From Rivibacter subsaxonicus (GTDB lineage: Bacteria > Pseudomonadota > Gammaproteobacteria > Burkholderiales > Burkholderiaceae_C), in the NCBI RefSeq assembly GCF_004217215.1, contig NZ_SHKP01000005.1, forward strand, positions 501,501-565,500: a stretch of 64,000 nt of DNA, read 5' to 3'. Both the position numbers and the translations under genes were made by a program. Of this stretch, positions 1-10,200 are shown in pieces. A model generated the notes under the pieces. The model was not told the DNA's origin, did no database searches, and was given only the letters and a program-made list of their open reading frames with translations. The number at the start of each line of letters is the position of its first letter. Within the stretch, counting starts at the first letter, position 1.

Positions 1-384
1 CACCACCAGCGCCTCGGCCTCGGGCGCGGCCGGGTCGTTGCCGACGTAGACGAACTTCGCACCGGCGGCCTGGGCAAAGATCGGAGGTGCCTCGCCGACG
101 TAGCCGACGTCGATCGAGCCGACGTTGAGGCCCTCGAGCAGTTGTGGTCCGGCCGGGAACTCGACCCACCTGACCTCGACGCCTTGCGGCGCGAGGCGCT
201 TCTCGAGCGTGCCCTGCGCCTTCTGCAGTACGAAGACGCTGGCCGCCTTCTGGTAGCCGATGCGAAGTTGTGCCGGCGCCTGCTGGGCGCTGACGGCGAA
301 GCCCTGGCTGCCGAGCAAGGTCGCGGCGATGCCGGAAACCCACGCGCGGCGGCTCTGGATGAAACGATCGAAGAAGCTGCTCAT
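1..384 (-). CDS. ssuA: Aliphatic sulfonate ABC transporter, substrate-binding protein (partial)
   Basis: This is the first 128 codons of a periplasmic solute-binding protein; the rest lies beyond the left window edge. The protein opens with MSSFFDRF, has a Tat/Sec-like leader (SRRAWVSGIAATLLGSQ, then AVSAQ) and continues RIGYQKAASVFVLQKAQG, LEKRLAPQG, GLNVGSIDVGYVGEAPP. This is the pattern of the SsuA/TauA family, which binds alkanesulfonates and delivers them to the SsuBC transporter for sulfur supply. The ssuE reductase gene lies 129 bp upstream on the same strand, which supports the Ssu assignment over a nitrate or taurine binding protein. The start at 384 gives the complete leader. Confidence 0.8.
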   Translation of the reverse strand, partial: MSSFFDRFIQSRRAWVSGIAATLLGSQGFAVSAQQAPAQLRIGYQKAASVFVLQKAQGTLEKRLAPQGVEVRWVEFPAGPQLLEGLNVGSIDVGYVGEAPPIFAQAAGAKFVYVGNDPAAPEAEALVV

Positions 385-513
385 GAAACTGATCCTGTGT
401 TGGTGAAAAGCATGCGGCCGGCCGCCCCACCAGCCGTGAGGCCGCATGAACCCTGTGGGGGAGGAGGAGACAAACGAAGGCGCCTGCCGGCGCGCGCATT
501 CAGGGGTCGCGAT

Positions 514-1155
514 TCAGGCCGGACATCGCAGCGCGAGCGCGGGTTCGGCCTGCGCGGCAATCTCGGCCACCGTGATCCGGGGCGTCGCCGTGCGCCACAC
601 CGGCAGCCGTTGCGCCACGGTGGCCGCGGCACGCTCGCTGCGCGCGCGGATGTCGGCATCGACGCGGTAGCTGCCGTCGGCGGCGCGTAGCAACTGCGCA
701 TCGGTGGCGTAGATCGCGTCGAGGATGTCGCGTGCGCCGAGCGCGGCCAGCACCGGCTTGAGCGCGTAGTCGACGGCCAGCAGGTGCGCCGCGCTGCCGC
801 CGGTGGCCAGCGGCAGCACCGTCTTGTCGCGCAGCGCGTCGGGCGGCAGCAGGTCGAGAAAGGTCTTCAGCAGGCCGCTGTAGGCCGCCTTGTAGATCGG
901 CGTGGCGACCAGCACCACGCTGGCCGCATGGACGCTGGCCAGCGCCGCCTGCAGCGCCGGCGCCGAGGCATCGGCGTGCAGCAGGGCTTGCGCCGGCAAC
1001 TCGCGCAGGCGCAACCACTGCGGTTCGTGCAGCGCCAGCGCTTCGGTGACGCCGCGCGCCAGTGCCTCCGAGCGCGAGGTTGACGAGGGGCTGCCGAGGA
1101 TGGCGAGCAACTTGCCGCCCGCACGAAGCGGGGCGGTTCCAGGTTCTTGATGCAT
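514..1155 (-). CDS. ssuE: NADPH-dependent FMN reductase of the alkanesulfonate system
   Basis: A 213-aa flavodoxin-fold flavin reductase. In the family it supplies reduced FMN to the SsuD monooxygenase, which releases sulfite from alkanesulfonates in the cytoplasm. The phosphate-binding loop is visible near the N-terminus (ILGSPSSTSRSEALARG, about residues 19-35), followed by the typical segment VLVATPIYKAAYSGLLKTFL and a glycine-rich loop (LATGGSAAH). The length is slightly above the roughly 190 residues of Escherichia coli SsuE because of about 15 extra N-terminal residues, so a later start is possible. It is transcribed towards ssuA, as in an ssuEA(D)CB operon. No ssuD is visible inside the window. 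Confidence 0.85.
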   Translation of the reverse strand: MHQEPGTAPLRAGGKLLAILGSPSSTSRSEALARGVTEALALHEPQWLRLRELPAQALLHADASAPALQAALASVHAASVVLVATPIYKAAYSGLLKTFLDLLPPDALRDKTVLPLATGGSAAHLLAVDYALKPVLAALGARDILDAIYATDAQLLRAADGSYRVDADIRARSERAAATVAQRLPVWRTATPRITVAEIAAQAEPALALRCPA

Positions 1156-1239
1156 GCCACCACGATAGGGAGCGCGGACCGTGCGGCCAACGAAGGCTTG
1201 CGCGCATCGGTATCGGTTCGGCGCATATGCGCCGGTGGC

Positions 1240-1359
1240 TCAGGCGCGACGTTGCATCAGCCGCGCGCGCCACAGCGCGAACAGCTCGACGACGCCGCCG
1301 AGCGCGGCGATGCCGACGGCGGGCCATTGCCGCAGCGGGACGAGCAGGCGCGTGTTCAT
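1240..1359 (-). CDS. Possible 39-aa small membrane peptide
   Basis: A short frame, ATG at 1359 and TGA at 1240, encodes MNTRLLVPLRQWPAVG followed by IAALGGVVELFALWRARL and an Arg-rich tail. It would form one hydrophobic helix ending in positive charges, a common shape for small inner-membrane proteins. It lies just upstream of ssuE on the same strand. No clear ribosome binding site is visible and no family is recognised. It could be a chance frame in GC-rich DNA; conservation next to ssuE in relatives would decide. Confidence 0.3.
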   Translation of the reverse strand: MNTRLLVPLRQWPAVGIAALGGVVELFALWRARLMQRRA

Positions 1360-1464
1360 CGGCGGCACCGTAGCGGGTTCTCATGACAGCGGCGTGGCAG
1401 CGGCGTGGCGCGCCGCCGACGCGCGCGGCGCTATCCTGAGCCCGGCCCACCACCCTGCCGCGAC

Positions 1465-2541
1465 GTGCGCTCTACACCACCGCACCAGACGCCGGCGCCG
1501 CTGCCCGAACTGATCGAACTGCAGCGCCTGATCGATGCCGACGGCGGGCGTCATCTGCAGGTGCGCGCGCTGGGCGAGGTTGAGGCCGGTGGCGCGCGCT
1601 ATCCGCTGCTCGCGATCACGCTCGGCAACCCGGCGCTCGACTCGCCCGCAGTCGGCTTCTTCGGCGGCGTGCATGGGCTGGAGCGCATCGGCGCCGAGGT
1701 CGTGCTGGCCTGGCTTGGCAGCCTCGTGATGCGGCTGCGCTGGGACGAGCTGCTGCATCGTCAGCTTGAGGGGCTGCGCATGGTGTTCATGCCGCTGGTC
1801 AACCCGGCCGGGCTGGCGCTCGGCACGCGCGCCAACGGCCGCGGCGTCGACCTGATGCGCAACGCGCCGGTCGATGCCGGCGAGCGCGTGCCCTTCCTGG
1901 TCGGCGGTCAGCGCCTGAGCGCGCGCCTGCCCTGGTACCGCGGCGAGGCCGGCGCGCCGATGGAGGCCGAGAGCGCCGCGCTGTGCGCGCTGGTCGAGCG
2001 CGAGCTGCTGGCGCGGCCCTTCAGCATCGCGGTCGACTGCCACTCGGGCTTCGGCAGTCGCGACCGGCTCTGGTTTCCCTACGCCCACAGCCCGCGTCCG
2101 ATCCCCCACCTGGCCGAGATGCATGCGCTCGGCGCCCTGCTCGACGGCACTCATCCGCAGCATCGCTACATCTTCGAGCCGCAAAGTCGCCAGTACCTGG
2201 CCCACGGCGACCTCTGGGACCATCTCTACCTGCAGGCCTGTGCCGGGGCGGCCTGCACCTTCCTGCCGCTGACACTGGAGATGGGTTCGTGGCTGTGGGT
2301 GCGCAAGAACCCGCGCCAGCTCTTCTCGCGCCACGGCATCTTCAACCCGCTGATCGGCCATCGCCAGCAGCGCGTGCTGCGCCGGCACATGGGCTGGCTC
2401 GACTTCATGGCGCGCGCGGCCGGCAGCTACGCGCGCTGGCTGCCGGCCGGCGCCGAGCGGGAACGCCACGAGGCTGCTGCGCTGCAGCGCTGGTTCAGTC
2501 CGGCGCCACGTCGAACGGGAAGCGGCCGTGCAACTTATTGA
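1465..2541 (+). CDS. M14-family zinc carboxypeptidase-like protein
   Basis: A cytoplasmic-looking metallohydrolase of the M14 carboxypeptidase / succinylglutamate desuccinylase type. Zinc ligands are visible as GVHGLERIGAE (H70, E73) and VDCHSGFGSRD (H193), with a candidate catalytic glutamate in LTLEMGSW (E272). Members of this superfamily cleave C-terminal residues from peptides or amide bonds of N-acyl amino acids; the substrate cannot be told from sequence. The frame stays open to a GTG at 1405, but the residues between (MARRRRARRYPEPG...) look non-coding, so the in-frame GTG at 1465 is preferred. It ends 136 bp before the first oxidase gene and may not belong to that cluster. There is no signal peptide. 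Confidence 0.7.
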   Translation: MRSTPPHQTPAPLPELIELQRLIDADGGRHLQVRALGEVEAGGARYPLLAITLGNPALDSPAVGFFGGVHGLERIGAEVVLAWLGSLVMRLRWDELLHRQLEGLRMVFMPLVNPAGLALGTRANGRGVDLMRNAPVDAGERVPFLVGGQRLSARLPWYRGEAGAPMEAESAALCALVERELLARPFSIAVDCHSGFGSRDRLWFPYAHSPRPIPHLAEMHALGALLDGTHPQHRYIFEPQSRQYLAHGDLWDHLYLQACAGAACTFLPLTLEMGSWLWVRKNPRQLFSRHGIFNPLIGHRQQRVLRRHMGWLDFMARAAGSYARWLPAGAERERHEAAALQRWFSPAPRRTGSGRATY

Positions 2542-2676
2542 AACATTTGACCTATAACACGGGGGGCTACGGGCACGGCGCGGCGCCACACACTGCGGGC
2601 AGAGGTCGCATGTGACGTGGCACTTCGGGATTGCGCCGAAGCGTCCGACCAGCCAGTGTTCAGGCAGCAACAGAAC

Positions 2677-4287
2677 ATGGGTCGCAGTTCTTCGCATCGC
2701 CACGGTCTTCGAAGCGCGCGACGGCGCGGCATTGCCGCACTCGCCGTCAGCGCGTTGCTGCTTGGGGGCTGCGGCGGCGGTGGCGGCGGCGAGATCGTCG
2801 CGCCACCGCCGGTGCTGCCGCCGCCGCAACCGCAAGAGCCACCACCTGCCCCCCCGCCCACCTTCTTCCCGCCCGGCCCGATCCCGGCCGATGCCCATCT
2901 GGGCGGCATGTGGTCGCCGGTCTACAGCTGGCCGCTGATCGGCATGCATGCGGTGCTGATGCCCGATGGCAGCGTGCTCACCTACGGCAGCAACACCGTC
3001 GGCAAGCAGACCGGCAAGTTCGACTACGACGTCTGGGTTGCGGGTAGCAGCGCGCCCGATGCCGGCCACCTGACGCTGCCCAACACCACGCCGACCGATA
3101 TTTTCTGCAACGCCCAGCTGGTGCTGCCGCAGGCCGGCTCCAAGGTGCTGATGGCCGGTGGCGACAACTTCGTCAATGGCTTCACCACCAACACCGGCAA
3201 CCCCAACACCAACATCTTCGACCGCGCCGACAACTCGCTGACGCTGGGCCCCGACATGTACCGGCCGCGCTGGTACGCGACGCTGACCACGATGCCCAAC
3301 GGCGACACCTACATCCAGGGCGGCCGCGACGGCACCGACCGCCCGGAGGTGCGTACCGTCGACGGCGCTTTCCGCCTGCTGTCGGACGTCGACACCAGCA
3401 CGCTCGACTTCTACTACCCGCGCAACTACGTCGCGCCCGATGGCCGCGTGTTCGGCTACGACACCTTCGGCCGCATGTACTACGTCAACCCAGAGGGCAG
3501 AGGATCGATGGTTCTGCTGGACACGATCCCGGTCGCCAACCGCGGCCAGGACGCGACCAGCGCCATGTTCCTGCCCGGCCAGATCCTGCAGTTCGGCGGT
3601 GAGTCGAACGGCGCGATCGTGATCGACATCAACGGCGCCACGCCGACGATCACGCCGACCCAGGCGCTGTCGTCACAACGGCGCTGGGCCACCGCGACGC
3701 TGCTGCCCAACGGCCGGGTGCTGGCCACCGGCGGCAGCGAGGTCTACAACGAGCTCATCGGTGTCAACAATTCGGCCGAGATCTGGGACCCGAGCACCGG
3801 GCAGTGGAGCGTCGGCGCCAGCGGGCAGGTGCCGCGGCTGTATCACTCCAGCGCTCTGCTGATGCCCGACGGCAGCGTGCTGGTGCCGGGCGGCGGAGCT
3901 CCGGGGCCGGCGCGCAACCTGAATACCGAGGTCTACTACCCGCCCTACCTCTTCGCCGCCGGTGGCGTGCGCGCGACCCGGCCGGCGATCAGTTCCGCGC
4001 TGGGCACGGTCGACCTCGGCAAGACGGTGACGGTCACCGTCAACAGCTCGAAGGCGATCAGCCGTGTCACGCTGCTCAAGACCGGCTCGGTGACACACAG
4101 CTTCAACATGGACCAGCGCTTCCTGGAACTGCCGTTCACGACCAGCGGCTCGACGCTGACGGCGCAGATGCCGAGCCGGGGCGTCGATGCGCCGCCGGGC
4201 TACTACATGCTGTTCGTGATCGACAGCGCGGGCGTGCCCTCGGAGGCCAAGTTCCTGCGCATGACCGTCGCCGGCGCCAGCCAGTAG
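2677..4287 (+). CDS. Copper radical oxidase-like lipoprotein 1 (galactose/glyoxal oxidase family)
   Basis: A 536-aa predicted lipoprotein: a basic leader, hydrophobic stretch IAALAVSALLLGGC with lipobox cysteine, then a Gly/Pro-rich linker. The body is a Kelch-type seven-bladed propeller followed by an early-set (DUF1929) domain, the layout of galactose and glyoxal oxidases (family AA5). The residues that build the copper/tyrosyl-radical site are all present by motif: C144 (DIFCNAQ), Y200 (RWYATL; Cys-Tyr crosslink pair), Y389-H390 (RLYHSS) and H474 (VTHSFNMDQR). Such enzymes oxidise alcohols or aldehydes with O2 and make H2O2. The start at 2677 places the leader correctly; the frame extends upstream to a GTG at 2617. 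It is the first of three tandem paralogues, and parts are nearly identical to the next gene. Confidence 0.85.
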   Translation: MGRSSSHRHGLRSARRRGIAALAVSALLLGGCGGGGGGEIVAPPPVLPPPQPQEPPPAPPPTFFPPGPIPADAHLGGMWSPVYSWPLIGMHAVLMPDGSVLTYGSNTVGKQTGKFDYDVWVAGSSAPDAGHLTLPNTTPTDIFCNAQLVLPQAGSKVLMAGGDNFVNGFTTNTGNPNTNIFDRADNSLTLGPDMYRPRWYATLTTMPNGDTYIQGGRDGTDRPEVRTVDGAFRLLSDVDTSTLDFYYPRNYVAPDGRVFGYDTFGRMYYVNPEGRGSMVLLDTIPVANRGQDATSAMFLPGQILQFGGESNGAIVIDINGATPTITPTQALSSQRRWATATLLPNGRVLATGGSEVYNELIGVNNSAEIWDPSTGQWSVGASGQVPRLYHSSALLMPDGSVLVPGGGAPGPARNLNTEVYYPPYLFAAGGVRATRPAISSALGTVDLGKTVTVTVNSSKAISRVTLLKTGSVTHSFNMDQRFLELPFTTSGSTLTAQMPSRGVDAPPGYYMLFVIDSAGVPSEAKFLRMTVAGASQ

Positions 4288-4495
4288 GTCGGTTCGCGGC
4301 CCTGGGGCGAACGGCAGCGACGGTGCCGCCTTGGGCGGGCGACCCCCCAAGTGCGCCCGTCCCCCTACCTAGAAAGCAGGACTACGGCAACCGGTTCCAG
4401 GCACCACACTCACTCGTAGTCACGGCAGCGACCGGCTGCGCGACGCGCGTCGAGTCGTGGCGCCGATGCCGGTCACGGCCACGGAGGTAAGCGTC

Positions 4496-6952
4496 ATGGG
4501 TCGGTTCGGCATCTCTGGTTCGGTGCGGTGGCAGGGTCGCCACCATCGGTTGCTGTGGTCGGGCCTGTGCGCCCTGGCGCTGGCCGCCTGTGGCGGCGGT
4601 TCCGAAGACGAGGACGTGGCCGTCGCGCCGCAGCAGGAAGACCGGCGCGCCACCGCCGCGGCCTTCTTCCCGCCCGGCGCGATTCCTACCGACGCCCACC
4701 TGCGCGGCATGTGGTCGCCGGTCTACAGCTGGCCGCTGATCGCGTTGCACGCGGTGCTGATGCCCGACGGCAGCGTGCTCAGCTATGGCACCACGACCAC
4801 CGGCAAGCAGACCGGCTACTTCCACTACGACGTCTGGGATGGCACCAGTGCGCCCAACGCCGGCCACCTGACGCTTCCCAACCAGACCGGGACCGACCTG
4901 TTCTGCAACGCCCAACTGGTGTTGCCGCAAGCCGGCTCCAAGGTGCTGATGGCCGGTGGCGACAACTTCGTCAACGGCTTCACCACCAACACCGGCAACC
5001 CCAACACCAACATCTTCGACCGCGCCAACAACTCGCTGACGCTCGGGCCGAACATGTTCCGGCCGCGCTGGTATGCGACGCTGACCACGATGCCCAACGG
5101 CGACACCTTCATCCAGGGCGGCCGCGACGGCGCCGACCGGTCCGAGGTGCGCACCACTGGCGGCACCTTCCGCCTGCTGTCGAACGTCGACACCAGCACG
5201 CTCGACTGGTACTACCCGCGCAACTACGTCGCGCCCGATGGCCGCGTGTTCGGCTACGACACCTTCGGCCGCATGTTCTACATCAACGTGGCCGGCACCG
5301 GCACGCTGTCGCTGCTGGGCACGATCCCTGCCAATTACCGTGGCCAGGACGCGACCAGCGCGATGTTCCTGCCCGGCAAGATCCTGCATTTCGGCGGCGC
5401 CTCGAACGGCGCGATCGTGATCGACATCAACAGCGGCACGCCGAGCATCAGCACGACGCAGTCGCTATCGTCACAACGGCGCTGGGCCACCGCGACGCTG
5501 CTGCCCAACGGCCGGGTGCTGGCCACCGGCGGCAGCGAGGTCTACAACGAAGAGATTGGCGTGAACAACTCGGCCGAGATCTGGAACCCGAGCACTGGCC
5601 AGTGGAGCGTCGGCGCCAGCGGGCAGGTGCCGCGTCTGTACCACTCGAACGCGCTGCTGATGCCCGACGGCAGCGTGCTGGTGCCCGGCGGTGGTGCGCC
5701 GGGGCCGCGGCTGAACCTGAACACCGAGGTCTACTACCCGCCCTACCTCTTCGCCGCCGGTGGCGTGCGCGCGACCCGGCCGGCGATCAGTTCCGTGCCG
5801 GGCACGGTCGACCTAGGCAAGACGGCCACGGTCACCGTCAACAGCTCGAAGGCGATCAGCCGCGTTACGCTGCTCAAGACCGGCTCGGTGACGCACAGCT
5901 TCAACATGGACCAGCGCTTCCTGGAACTGCCGTTCACGACCAGCGGCTCGACGCTGACGGTTCAGATGCCGACCAAGGGCACGGACGCGCCGCCGGGCTA
6001 CTACATGCTGTTCGTGATCGACAGCGCGGGCGTGCCCTCGGAGGCAAAGTTCGTGCGCATGACCGTCGGCGGCACCGGCGGTGGCCTGTCCGGCAGCTAC
6101 TACAACAACCTCACGCTGGCCGGCAACCCGGTGTTCACGCGCAACGAGGCGATCGACTTCAACTGGGGCAACACCTCGCCCGGCGCCGGGGTGCCGACCG
6201 ACCGCTGGTCGGTGCGCTGGAGCGGCTCGGTCAAGGCGCCGAGCAGCGGCAGCTACAAGTTCCAGACCCTGTCCGACGACGGTGTGCGGCTGTGGGTCAA
6301 CAACGCGCTGGTGATCGACGACTGGAACAACCATGGGCCGACCACCAGGACCAGCGCCTCGATCAACCTGACGGCGGGTCAGAGCTACGCGATCAAGCTC
6401 GAGTACTACGACAACCTCGGGGGCGCCCAGGTCGCTCTGCGCTGGCAGGCACCCGGCACCAGCACTGCGGTGCCAATCCCGATCTCCGCGCTCGAACCGG
6501 GCGCGCCGCCCCCATCCGGCTCCGGCACCGGCTTGGCCGCCAGCTACTTCAGTAACGCCACCTTGACCGGCACGCCGGTGATGGGTCGCACCGAGGCGGT
6601 CAACTTTGCCTGGGGCACCGCCTCGCCCGGCTCCGGCGTTCCGGTCGACCGCTTCTCGGTGCGCTGGGAAGGAACGGTCAATGCGCCCAGCGGCGGCAGC
6701 TACCAGTTCCAGACCCTGTCCGACGACGGCGTCCGGCTGTGGGTCAACGGCGTGCAGTTGATCAACAACTGGACCAATCACGGACCGACCACCAACACCA
6801 GCGCGGCCATCAGTCTCACGGCGGGCCAGCGCTATGCGATCAGGCTCGAGTACTACGAGAACGTCGGCGGCGCAACGATCCAGATGAACTGGAAGCCGCC
6901 CGGTGCCAGCGCCTACGCGGCCGTGCCGGCGAACCAGCTGTTCCCGAACTAG
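4496..6952 (+). CDS. Copper radical oxidase-like lipoprotein 2 with two C-terminal PA14 domains
   Basis: An 818-aa predicted lipoprotein (LCALALAACGGGSEDED lipobox). Residues about 50-530 form the galactose/glyoxal oxidase propeller plus DUF1929 domain, with the copper site conserved: C137, Y193, Y382-H383 and H467. Two PA14 domains follow, starting LSGSYYNNLTLAGNPVF and LAASYFSNATLTGTPVM. Each carries the QTLSDDGVRLWVN signature typical of carbohydrate-binding PA14 modules, so the enzyme is probably held on a surface or secreted glycan. The ATG at 4496 is preferred over earlier in-frame starts because GGAGGTAA lies seven bases upstream. Long stretches match gene 1 almost base for base, which points to recent duplication or gene conversion. 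The substrate is unknown. Confidence 0.85.
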   Translation: MGRFGISGSVRWQGRHHRLLWSGLCALALAACGGGSEDEDVAVAPQQEDRRATAAAFFPPGAIPTDAHLRGMWSPVYSWPLIALHAVLMPDGSVLSYGTTTTGKQTGYFHYDVWDGTSAPNAGHLTLPNQTGTDLFCNAQLVLPQAGSKVLMAGGDNFVNGFTTNTGNPNTNIFDRANNSLTLGPNMFRPRWYATLTTMPNGDTFIQGGRDGADRSEVRTTGGTFRLLSNVDTSTLDWYYPRNYVAPDGRVFGYDTFGRMFYINVAGTGTLSLLGTIPANYRGQDATSAMFLPGKILHFGGASNGAIVIDINSGTPSISTTQSLSSQRRWATATLLPNGRVLATGGSEVYNEEIGVNNSAEIWNPSTGQWSVGASGQVPRLYHSNALLMPDGSVLVPGGGAPGPRLNLNTEVYYPPYLFAAGGVRATRPAISSVPGTVDLGKTATVTVNSSKAISRVTLLKTGSVTHSFNMDQRFLELPFTTSGSTLTVQMPTKGTDAPPGYYMLFVIDSAGVPSEAKFVRMTVGGTGGGLSGSYYNNLTLAGNPVFTRNEAIDFNWGNTSPGAGVPTDRWSVRWSGSVKAPSSGSYKFQTLSDDGVRLWVNNALVIDDWNNHGPTTRTSASINLTAGQSYAIKLEYYDNLGGAQVALRWQAPGTSTAVPIPISALEPGAPPPSGSGTGLAASYFSNATLTGTPVMGRTEAVNFAWGTASPGSGVPVDRFSVRWEGTVNAPSGGSYQFQTLSDDGVRLWVNGVQLINNWTNHGPTTNTSAAISLTAGQRYAIRLEYYENVGGATIQMNWKPPGASAYAAVPANQLFPN

Positions 6953-7233
6953 ATTGCCGAGCCGGTGCGCTGCGAGCCGGCTCGACATCCACGCCGCTCC
7001 CGCAAGGCAACCCTGGCGCACCTTGCTCGACTTCGCCTCCCTAAGGGTCGCCCCGGCCCTTGAGGCGAGGGTGGCCCCGGATCCCGGGGCTACTGCCGCA
7101 CGCGCCTCCCTGAACACACTCGGTTACATCGAGGCGGCCGCGTTCGCGGCCTGAAGGGGCCGCCCGCACTCAAAGGGTTGGGAGATAGACGCAAGCGCAT
7201 GCGCATCGGGCCGCGTTTCGGGAGGAGCGCGTC

Positions 7234-10200
7234 ATGCGTCGACAAGAAACACCTCGCCTGCTGGCGAGCCGCGGTAACTGGCGAGCTGCGCTGACGGTCT
7301 CGATTGCCGTCATGCTGCTTTCCAGTTGCGGCGGCGGCAGCGAAGAACAGGACAGCGCCAGCGCGCAGCAGGAGCGCACGGCCAGGCCAGCCGGCTTCGT
7401 CCCCAGCGTGCCGATCCCGGGCGATGCGCACGTGCGGGGCATGTGGTCGCCGGTCTACAACTGGCCGTTGATCGCGGTGCATGCCGTGCTGCTGCCGGAT
7501 GGGGGTGTCCTCAGCTACGGCACCAACGAGGACGGCAAGCAGACTGGCAAGTTCGTCTACGACGTCTGGGACGGCACCGGTGCGCCGGACACCGGTCACC
7601 TGACGCTGCCCAACCTGACCCCGACCGACATCTTCTGCGGCTCGCAATTGCTGCTGCCCCAGGGCGCCCCGACCGTGTTCCTGGCCGGCGGCGACAACTG
7701 GACCGGCACCCAGACCACCAACACCGGCAATAACGACAGCAACCTGTTCCGCACGCTGGACAACTCGCTGACACCGGGTTCGGACATGAATCGCGCGCGC
7801 TGGTACTCGACCTCGACCACGCTGATCAACGGCGAGACCTACATCCAGGGCGGCAGTGGAGGCACCGACCGGCCGGAGGCGCGCCAACTCGACGGCGTCT
7901 TCCGGCTGCTGAGCAGCGCCAACACCGGCGGCCTGGACTTCATGTACCCGCGCAACTTCGTCGCACCCGACGGGCGCGTGTTCGGCTATGACAGCGCGGG
8001 CCGCATGTACTACGTCAACGCCTCGGGCACCGGGGCGATCACGATGGCCGGGCAGTTTGCCGCCGCCAATCGCGGCAACGACTCCAGTGCGGCGATGTTC
8101 AGGCCGGGCCGGATCCTGCAGTACGGCGGCGCCTCCAACGGTGCCGTCGTCATCGACATCACCAGCGGCGTGCCGGTGGTGACGCCGACCCAGTCGATGT
8201 CTTCGCAGCGGCGGCTGTCGACCGCGACGATCCTGCCCAACGGCCGGGTGCTGGCCACCGGCGGCAGCTCGGTCTGGAACGAGATGACCAACGTCAACTA
8301 CACGGCCGAGATCTGGGACCCGACCAGCGGCCAGTGGAGCGTCGGCGCCAGCGCGGTCAGGGCAAGGCTCTACCACTCCAACGCCCTGCTGATGCCCGAC
8401 GCCAGCGTGCTGGTGGTCGGCGGTGGTGCGCCCGGGCCGCAGAACAACCGCAACGCCGAGATCTACTACCCACCCTACCTGTTCGCGTCCAACGGCACGC
8501 GTGCGCCGCGACCGACGCTGGGCGCGGTGCCCACTGGTCTGGAGATCGGCAAGACCTTGATGGTCGACACCGACAACCCGGCCGCCATCAGCCGCGCGAC
8601 GCTGGTCAAGACCGGCTCGGCGACTCACGGCTTCAACATGGAGCAGCGCTTCGTCGAGCTGAGCCTGGCCGTCGTCGGCAGCAAGCTTGCGCTGCAGTTG
8701 CCGACCAAGGCGGTCGATGCGCCGCCCGGCTTCTACATGCTGTTCCTGATCGATGCTACCGGCGTGCCATCGGAGGCGAAGATCGTGCGGATCGGCATTG
8801 CCGCCAACCCGAATCCGGCGATCGTGCCGGTGCTCGCCGCTCCCGGCGCGCAGAGCGGCACCATCGGTGTGGCCAGCAACCTGGTGCTGAGCGCCAGCGA
8901 CCCCAACGGCGATGCGCTCGGCTACGGCGCCAGCGGCCTGCCGCCGGGGCTGGTGCTCGATGCGCTCAGTGGCGCCATCAGCGGCACGCCCACCGCGGCC
9001 GGCAGCTACGACGTGGTGGTCGTCGCCAGCGACGGCATCAACGCCGCCAGTGCCAGCTTCGTCTGGACGGTGACCGACCCTGCGCCGCTGAATCTGGCCC
9101 CGTTGCCGCCGGCGACGCCGGTGCAGGCCAACGGCAGCATCACGTTCACGGCAGACGCGAGCGGCGTGAATCCGCGCTATCGCTGGAGCTTCGGTGACGG
9201 CAGCGCCACCACCGAATGGTCGAGCAGCGCCAGCGCCGCCCACACCTACACCCGCGCCGGCATCTACAGCGTCACGCTGATGGTGACCGACGACCGCGGC
9301 AACCTGATCAGCCGCAGCTTCCTGCAAACGGTGTACCTGCCGGCCACGGCGCAGAAGCCGAGCGTCTCGACCAACCTGCTGGTCGAGGAGCCGGCGACCG
9401 GCAATCCGCGGCTGTGGGTGGTCAACCAGGACAACGACAGCGTCAGCGCCTTCGACACGGTCAGTCGTGCCAAGCTGGCGGAAGTTGCAGTGGGCGCCGC
9501 GCCACGCGCGATTGCGCGGGCCGCGGACGGCATGCTGTGGGTCAGCAACAAGCAGAGTGCATCGATCAGCGTGATCGACCCGGCGACGCGCGCGGTGGTG
9601 CGTACCGTCGCGCTGCCGCGCGCCTCGCAGCCCTTCGGCATCGCGATGTCGCCGACGGCCGCGCAGGCTTTCGTGGCGCTCGAAGGCGGCGGCCAGTTGC
9701 TGCGCTTCGATACCGCCAGCTTCAGCCAGACCGGCAGCCTGGCGATCGGCCAGAACGCGCGCCATCTCTCGGTGAGTGCCGATGGTGCTCGCGTCTTCGT
9801 GTCGCGCTTCGTCACGCCGCCGCTGCCGGGCGAGGGCACCGCCAGCATCAGCACGCCGGACTTCGTCGGCGGCGAGTTGCTCGAGGTCAATGCCGCGACC
9901 ATGGCGCTGACGCGCAGCATCGCGCTGCGCCACAGTGCCAAGGCGGACGCCGAGAACCAGGGTCGCGGCGTGCCCAACTATCTGGGCGCGGCAGCCATTT
10001 CGCCCGACGGCAGCCAGGCCTGGCTGCCATCGAAGCAGGACAACATCCGTCGTGGCGCGCTGCGCGACGGCTCCGACCTGAACTTCCAGAACACGGTCCG
10101 GGCGATCAGTTCGCGCATCACGCTGCCGGCCGGTGCCGAGGACTACGCGGCCCGCATCGATCACGACAACGCCAGCATGGCCAGCGCGGCGGTGTTCGAC

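Noticed and set aside
1405..1464. N-terminal extension of the M14-like protein from the GTG at 1405
   Set aside because: The added residues are an Arg-rich, non-family run; the in-frame GTG at 1465 gives a more credible N-terminus.
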